DNA of 10,011 nt from Acetobacteraceae bacterium (GTDB taxonomy: Bacteria > Pseudomonadota > Alphaproteobacteria > Acetobacterales > Acetobacteraceae). Shown here one piece after another: positions 6,182-10,011 of this stretch. Under the pieces are notes generated by a model. The model was not told the origin of the DNA. It saw nothing but the letters and a program-made list of their open reading frames with translations, and made no database searches. The position numbers and the translations under genes were made by a program. The DNA lies in NCBI GenBank assembly GCA_947478535.1, contig CANJXD010000182.1:1-10011 (forward strand), read 5' to 3'. The stretch's first letter is position 1. Each line of letters starts with the position of its first letter.

Positions 6182-6822
6182 TTCCAGAGAGCGTGGCCGA
6201 GGCGATCTGCGCCGCCGGGCGGCGGCTCGACCATCTCGGCCTGGTGCCGGCGACGGCAGGAAACTTCTCCATGCGCCTCGACGCCGCGCATTGCGTGGTC
6301 ACCATCTCCGGCCGCCACAAGGGGTTTCTCACGGCGGATGACGTGATGGTGGTGGACCTCGACGGGCGCGCCGTCACGCCGGGCAAGCGCAGCTCGGCGG
6401 AGACGCTGCTCCATTGCGGCATCTATCGCCGATTCGCCGAGGCGGGGGCGGTGCTGCACGGGCATTCCATCGCCAATACCGTGCTGTCGCGCGCCGCGCG
6501 GGGGGGCGTGACGCTGTCCGGCTATGAATTGTTGAAGGCATTTCCGGGTCTGCCCACCCATGATGCGGCCATCACCATCCCCGTAGTGCCGAACGACCAG
6601 GACATCCCCCGCATGCAGCGTGGGCTGGACCTGCTGTGGGATGGCATGGCAGATCAGGCCGAAGGCGCCCAGCCGGGGAGTGCCGGCGTGCCGCCGCCGG
6701 GGTATTTGATCCGCGGCCACGGTTCCTATGTCTGGGCCGCCGATATGCCGGGCGCGCTGATGCGCCTCGAAGCCCTGGAATTCATGCTGGCCTGCGAGAT
6801 GCGGGAAAGGACGATGCGATGA
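6178..6822 (+). CDS. mtnB: Methylthioribulose-1-phosphate dehydratase
   Basis: The 214-residue cytoplasmic enzyme belongs to the class II aldolase fold and removes water from 5-methylthioribulose-1-phosphate to give the 2,3-diketo-5-methylthiopentyl phosphate. Visible landmarks are TAGNFSMR (26-33), SGRHKG (44-49), the acid/base candidate E75 in SSAETLLH, zinc ligands H94 and H96 in HGHS, the PNDQDI block (138-143) and the third zinc ligand H181 in RGHGSYVW. Length is normal for MtnB. Class II aldolases of the DHAP shunt are related, but the directly following mtnD and mtnC make MtnB much the better call. The ATG overlaps the permease stop by 4 bases, and its own stop overlaps mtnD by 4 bases. 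Confidence 0.95.
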   Translation: MIPESVAEAICAAGRRLDHLGLVPATAGNFSMRLDAAHCVVTISGRHKGFLTADDVMVVDLDGRAVTPGKRSSAETLLHCGIYRRFAEAGAVLHGHSIANTVLSRAARGGVTLSGYELLKAFPGLPTHDAAITIPVVPNDQDIPRMQRGLDLLWDGMADQAEGAQPGSAGVPPPGYLIRGHGSYVWAADMPGALMRLEALEFMLACEMRERTMR

Positions 6823-7358
6823 GCCGCCTGACAGTCTGGGACGCCGCTACCAACGCGAAGCTCGTCTCCACCGAGGACCCCCAGGCGATCGCCGAGGCGC
6901 TGCGGCCTATCGGCGTGCGCTTCGAATGCTGGCCGCGCGCCGACCTGCCCGACGATGCGGATGCGGAGGCGATCCTCGCCGCCTATCGCCCGCGTCTCGA
7001 TGCCTTCCTCGCCGCCACCGGTGCCGGCACGGCCGATGTCATCAAGCTGACGCCGGACCATCCCATGAAGGATGCGATGCGCGCCAAATTCCTGTCCGAG
7101 CACACCCATACCGAGGATGAGGTCCGCTTCTTCCATGCCGGCACAGGGAATTTCGTGCTGCATGTCGATGGCAAGGTGTTCGACGCGGCCTGCGGGCCGG
7201 GGGATTTGATCAGCGTGCCGGCGAATGCGAAGCACTGGTTCGATGCGGGTGAGGCGCCAGCCTTCGCCGTCGTCCGGGTCTTCACCGACACCACGGGCTG
7301 GACGCCGCACTACACCGGCACGGACATGGCCGAGCGGTTCCCGGCCACCACGGCGTGA
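6819..7358 (+). CDS. mtnD: Acireductone dioxygenase (ARD/ARD')
   Basis: The 179-residue cupin metalloenzyme oxidises 1,2-dihydroxy-5-(methylthio)pent-1-en-3-one. With Fe2+ the products are 4-methylthio-2-oxobutyrate and formate. With Ni2+, as shown for Klebsiella ARD, the off-pathway products are methylthiopropionate, CO and formate. All four metal ligands are in place: H95, H97 and E101 in EHTHTEDEVRFF, and H139 in NAKHWF. They sit one residue from their Klebsiella positions. The GTGNFVLHVDGKVF segment (108-121) is the cupin core. Sequence cannot say which metal is used. The ATG lies in a 4-base overlap with the mtnB stop, and the stop overlaps the GTG start of mtnC. Confidence 0.96.
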   Translation: MSRLTVWDAATNAKLVSTEDPQAIAEALRPIGVRFECWPRADLPDDADAEAILAAYRPRLDAFLAATGAGTADVIKLTPDHPMKDAMRAKFLSEHTHTEDEVRFFHAGTGNFVLHVDGKVFDAACGPGDLISVPANAKHWFDAGEAPAFAVVRVFTDTTGWTPHYTGTDMAERFPATTA

Positions 7359-8047
7359 GCCGGGACGGCCCCATCCGCCTCGTCCTGACCGACATCGAGG
7401 GCACGACCAGCGCCATCGCCTTCGTGAAGGACACGCTGTTTCCCTTCGCGGAGCAGGCGCTGGAAGGTTTTCTCGAGTCGCGGGGGGAGGACCCCGAGGT
7501 CGCCGCCATTCTTGCGGAGGTACCCGGGCCAGACCGGGTCGCCACGCTGCGCGGCTGGATGGCGGCGGATGCGAAAGTGACGGCGCTGAAATCCCTCCAG
7601 GGGATGATCTGGGATGCGGGCTTCCGGGATGGCCGGCTGCGCGGGCATCTCTGGCCGGATGTCGCTTCCTGCCTGCGCGCCTGGCAAGCGGGGGGGGTGG
7701 GGCTCGCGGTCTATTCCTCGGGCTCCATCGGGGCACAGAAGCTGCTGTTCGGGCATTCCGAGGCGGGGGATCTGCTCGGGCTGTTTTCCGGGTTTTTCGA
7801 CACCACCATCGGCCACAAGCGGCAAGCCGCCTCCTACGCCGCCATCGCCACCGCGCTGGGGTTGGCGCCGGCGGACATCCTGTTCCTGTCCGATGTGGCA
7901 GAGGAGTTGGACGCGGCGCGGGATCAGGGCCTCGCCACCTGCCAATTGGTCCGCCCAGGGGATGGCACGCTGCCCTGCGGCCGGCATCCCGAGGCCGCTG
8001 ATTTCCCCGCCGTCAGCCGGCTTTTCAACTTGCCTCTCCCGGCGTGA
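7355..8047 (+). CDS. mtnC: Enolase-phosphatase E1 (2,3-diketo-5-methylthiopentyl-1-phosphate enolase/phosphatase)
   Basis: The 230-residue HAD-superfamily enzyme enolises the MtnB product and then dephosphorylates it to the acireductone used by MtnD. Motif I is LTDIEGTT (D13 and E15, typical of E1 enzymes instead of DxD), motif II is YSSGS (120-124), the motif III lysine is K155 in IGHKR, and motif IV is SDVAEELDAA (179-188). The GTG start at 7355 overlaps the mtnD stop by 4 bases (GTGA). No Shine-Dalgarno is evident, so translation probably depends on ribosomes finishing mtnD. The gene contains a run of eight G (7690-7697). It is the last gene of the coupled unit. Confidence 0.95.
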   Translation: MSRDGPIRLVLTDIEGTTSAIAFVKDTLFPFAEQALEGFLESRGEDPEVAAILAEVPGPDRVATLRGWMAADAKVTALKSLQGMIWDAGFRDGRLRGHLWPDVASCLRAWQAGGVGLAVYSSGSIGAQKLLFGHSEAGDLLGLFSGFFDTTIGHKRQAASYAAIATALGLAPADILFLSDVAEELDAARDQGLATCQLVRPGDGTLPCGRHPEAADFPAVSRLFNLPLPA

Positions 8048-8048
8048 C

Positions 8049-8068
8049 AGCCCCCCCGTCGGCGGGCT
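8049..8068 (+). terminator. Weak hairpin after mtnC
   Basis: AGCCC (8049-8053) and GGGCT (8064-8068) can form a 5-bp stem just past the mtnC stop, with a little extra pairing inside the loop. There is no T run. It may only attenuate transcription into corA. Confidence 0.25.
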
Positions 8069-8103
8069 AGAGGCATCCTGTTCCCGAGGCGGGAGAGCGC
8101 GAC

Positions 8104-9087
8104 ATGATGACCACCTATGCCGTCGCCGATGGCCGTCTGTCGGTGCGCGATGGGCTGTTGCCTCCCGAGGCACTGGGTTCGGCCGTGTGGATCGACATGC
8201 TGAACCCGACGCCGGAGGAAGGCCGCTCCGTCCAGGCGGCGCTGCGCCTCGAGATTCCGACGCGCGAGGAAATGCAGGAGATCGAAAGCTCCTCCCGTCT
8301 GTATCGGGAGGAGGAGGCGCTCTTCCTCACCGCCAATTTTCTCTATGGCGTGGAGGGCGGCGAATACGGATCGACGCCGATCACCTTCGTGCTGTCGAAC
8401 AACGCGCTGGTGACGGTGCGCTACGCCACGCCCAAGGCCTTCGCCGTCTTCGCACTGCGCTGCCAGCGGACACCGGTGCTGGTGGCGACGCCGGATGCGG
8501 TGATGCTGCATCTGTTCGAACAGATCGTCGATCGGCTGGCGGATATCCTGGAACGAGTCGGCAGCGACATGGACCGCGCCTCCTCCGCCTCCTTCCGCTC
8601 CGCGCGCAGCAAGGTGAAGGCGAGCGCGCGTGACCACGATCTGCGGGAAGTGCTGATCACGCTCGGCCAGGTGGGCGAAGTGACGACCCGGGCGAATGAG
8701 ACGCTGCTCGGCCTGACGCGCATCCTCAGCTTCGTTGGCGCCGAGAAGGCGATGGCGGTGCGGAAGGAAAACCAGAACCTGCTGAAGACACTTGTGCGAG
8801 ACGTTCGCAGCCTGGTGGATCACGCCGGCTTCCTGAATGGCAAGGCGAACTTCCTGCTCGATGCCGTGCTGGGCATCCTGAATGTCGAGCAGAATGCCAT
8901 CATCAAGACCTTCACCGTGGCCTCCGTCGCCCTGATGCCGCCGACGCTGATCGCCAGCATCTACGGCATGAATTTTCGGCACATGCCCGAACTTGATTCG
9001 ACCTTCGGCTATCCGGCGGCGCTGCTGCTGATGGTGTTCTCCGCCGCGCTGCCGATCATCTACTTCAAGCGGAAGGGCTGGCTCTGA
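8104..9087 (+). CDS. corA: CorA-family magnesium/divalent cation transporter
   Basis: The 327-residue protein has the CorA layout: a large cytoplasmic N-terminal domain (1 to about 265) with long helices, then two transmembrane helices at about 268-287 and 303-321. Between them is the selectivity signature G288-M289-N290 in YGMNF, followed by MPEL (294-297) in the periplasmic loop. The C-terminus is basic (KRKGWL), as expected on the cytoplasmic side. CorA forms a homopentameric Mg2+ channel, and some members also carry Co2+ or Ni2+. GGGAG at 8091-8095 lies 8 bases before the ATG at 8104, which favours this start over the ATG at 8107. It lies 56 bases after mtnC and may be read through from that operon or have its own promoter. 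Confidence 0.95.
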   Translation: MMTTYAVADGRLSVRDGLLPPEALGSAVWIDMLNPTPEEGRSVQAALRLEIPTREEMQEIESSSRLYREEEALFLTANFLYGVEGGEYGSTPITFVLSNNALVTVRYATPKAFAVFALRCQRTPVLVATPDAVMLHLFEQIVDRLADILERVGSDMDRASSASFRSARSKVKASARDHDLREVLITLGQVGEVTTRANETLLGLTRILSFVGAEKAMAVRKENQNLLKTLVRDVRSLVDHAGFLNGKANFLLDAVLGILNVEQNAIIKTFTVASVALMPPTLIASIYGMNFRHMPELDSTFGYPAALLLMVFSAALPIIYFKRKGWL

Positions 9088-9118
9088 GCCCCCGCCGCCG
9101 GTCCTTGCCTGGCGTGGC

Positions 9119-9832
9119 ATGACGGGCTTCGCCCCCGCCGTGTTCGCCTCTGCTGTGCTCGCCCCCGCGCTGCTGCTGACCGTGGGCGCCGCCCTGGCGC
9201 AACCCGCCTGCCCAGCGCGCGGCAACCCAGCCGTCTCCGTCACGCTGCATGACCCGGACCCGCGCCTGGCATCCCCCCTTCCGGCGGCGCAACTGCGCCA
9301 GATGGCGGATGGGGAAGAGGCGGAGGTCGGCCCGCCGCTGCACCATCTGGGCCTGACGCTGTCCCGCGTCGAATGGCGCAGCGACATCACCGTGCGCAGC
9401 CAGAGCGGGGGTGGGGGTGGGCAGGTCTGCGCCGTGCCGACCGAGATCCGCCTGAGCCTGCTGCATGCCGAACACACCATCCGCCTGGCGCGGGAGATCC
9501 CCCGCGCTGGCTGCCTGGCCGGGGAGGTGCTGGCCCATGAACGCCGCCATGCCGAGGTCAACCGCCGCACGCTGCGGGAGGCCGCCGAGGGGCTGCGCGC
9601 CGCCGCCCGCGCCTGGGCATCCCGTGCCGAGGGCCGCGCGCGGGATGCGGGGGCCGCGGCGCTGGTGATGCAGGATGACCTGGCGGCCGCGGTGGAGCCG
9701 GTGTTGGAACGGCTGCGCGTGGCGCGCGCCGCGGCGCATGCGGCGATCGATACGCCGGAGGAATACCGCCGGCTCGGCCGGGTCTGCCCGGGGGACCAGC
9801 GGCGCATCCGGGCGATCTTCGGCGGGCATTGA
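9119..9832 (+). CDS. Predicted exported protein with an HExxH motif, possible zinc peptidase-like (unassigned)
   Basis: The 237-residue protein begins with a likely Sec signal peptide: a hydrophobic stretch at 5-26 and an ALA-Q cleavage site near 27/28. The mature part has four cysteines (C31, C104, C132, C223), enough for two disulfides in the periplasm. HERRH (140-144) in EVLAHERRHAEVNRRTL fits the HExxH zincin pattern and lies in a predicted helix, followed by a long Ala/Arg-rich helical region (about 145-208). The motif and size recall the DUF922 group of putative secreted zinc proteases, but I cannot assign it firmly. A Gly5 tract (97-101) coded by a G-rich run may be a flexible linker. 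It starts 31 bases after corA with no clear ribosome binding site, so it may be co-transcribed. Confidence 0.75.
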   Translation: MTGFAPAVFASAVLAPALLLTVGAALAQPACPARGNPAVSVTLHDPDPRLASPLPAAQLRQMADGEEAEVGPPLHHLGLTLSRVEWRSDITVRSQSGGGGGQVCAVPTEIRLSLLHAEHTIRLAREIPRAGCLAGEVLAHERRHAEVNRRTLREAAEGLRAAARAWASRAEGRARDAGAAALVMQDDLAAAVEPVLERLRVARAAAHAAIDTPEEYRRLGRVCPGDQRRIRAIFGGH

Positions 9833-10011
9833 TCGGGGCCAGGATTGCGGCCGATGACCGAGGCTGCGGCGTTGGCCCGCGCGGGTGCCCAGGGCTTGGG
9901 CATTCCGCGCCCAGCTGAGCGCCGCGGCAGGCTCTGCCGGATTGACCGCGCGCCATCGGCCGCGCTTCCTATAAGTGGAATTTTCGTCAGGTTGCGTCGG
10001 CCCGGACCCCC
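9833..10011. other. Terminal region without a supported gene
   Basis: No coding frame here looks real. CGGCAG (9925-9930) and CTGCCG (9934-9939) form a 6-bp stem with a 3-base loop, which could end the upstream transcript. Past it, TTGACC (9943-9948) and TATAAG (9970-9975) look like promoter boxes but are 21 bases apart, which is too far for a standard sigma-70 promoter. They may belong to a gene beyond the window. Confidence 0.4.

Noticed and set aside
6178..6822. DHAP-shunt class II aldolase instead of MtnB
   Set aside because: The families are related, but the MtnB-like PNDQDI block and adjacent mtnD and mtnC support the dehydratase.
7924..9903. A 659-codon open frame on the minus strand across mtnC's end, corA and the HExxH gene
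   Set aside because: It is antisense to corA, which has a full GMN signature, and its product is low-complexity Arg/Ala/Ser/Gln/His sequence with no family features. Long antisense frames are expected at this GC content.
9943..9975. Sigma-70 promoter from TTGACC and TATAAG
   Set aside because: The spacing is 21 bases and no downstream gene is visible in the window, so it is not called as a promoter.

Overview
The window is a GC-rich, densely coded stretch that reads like a chromosome segment of an alphaproteobacterium. The best guess is a Roseomonas-like member of the Acetobacteraceae. That guess rests on strong G/C bias at third codon positions, a Bug-type solute receptor, an alphaproteobacterial-style TatA and a TRAP 4TM/12TM fusion permease. 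It is an inference from style, not a phylogenetic result. I see no tRNA, rRNA, CRISPR array, insertion sequence or phage gene.

Layout, left to right. (1) The 3' end of a Bug/TctC receptor gene (1-515). (2) A coupled pair: a PF10118-type metal-dependent hydrolase-like protein (625-1479) and a class I SAM methyltransferase (1479-2294). A candidate promoter and a 27-bp imperfect palindrome lie just before the first start codon. (3) A TerC/Alx-family membrane protein on the minus strand (2332-3336), convergent with the methyltransferase across a hairpin. Its leader contains three nested or tandem inverted repeats. (4) A stand-alone tatA (3738-4010) followed by a hairpin. (5) A four-gene unit: TRAP fusion permease (4154-6181), mtnB (6178-6822), mtnD (6819-7358) and mtnC (7355-8047). 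Every junction is a 4-bp start/stop overlap. (6) A CorA-type Mg2+ channel (8104-9087), then a predicted exported protein with an HExxH motif (9119-9832). The last 179 bases hold no gene I can support.

MtnB, MtnC and MtnD catalyse consecutive late steps of the universal methionine salvage pathway. They take 5-methylthioribulose-1-phosphate through the diketo intermediate and the acireductone to 4-methylthio-2-oxobutyrate plus formate. Catalytic and metal-binding residues are intact in all three. The early enzymes (MtnP, MtnA, MtnK or MtnN) and the final transaminase are not in this window.

The most interesting observation is that a TRAP permease is translationally coupled to this salvage module and no TRAP receptor gene is next to it. 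This suggests uptake of a sulfur-containing salvage-pathway metabolite or a related organic acid. Second in interest are the structured leader of the TerC-family gene, the palindrome at the hydrolase start, and the HExxH-containing exported protein.
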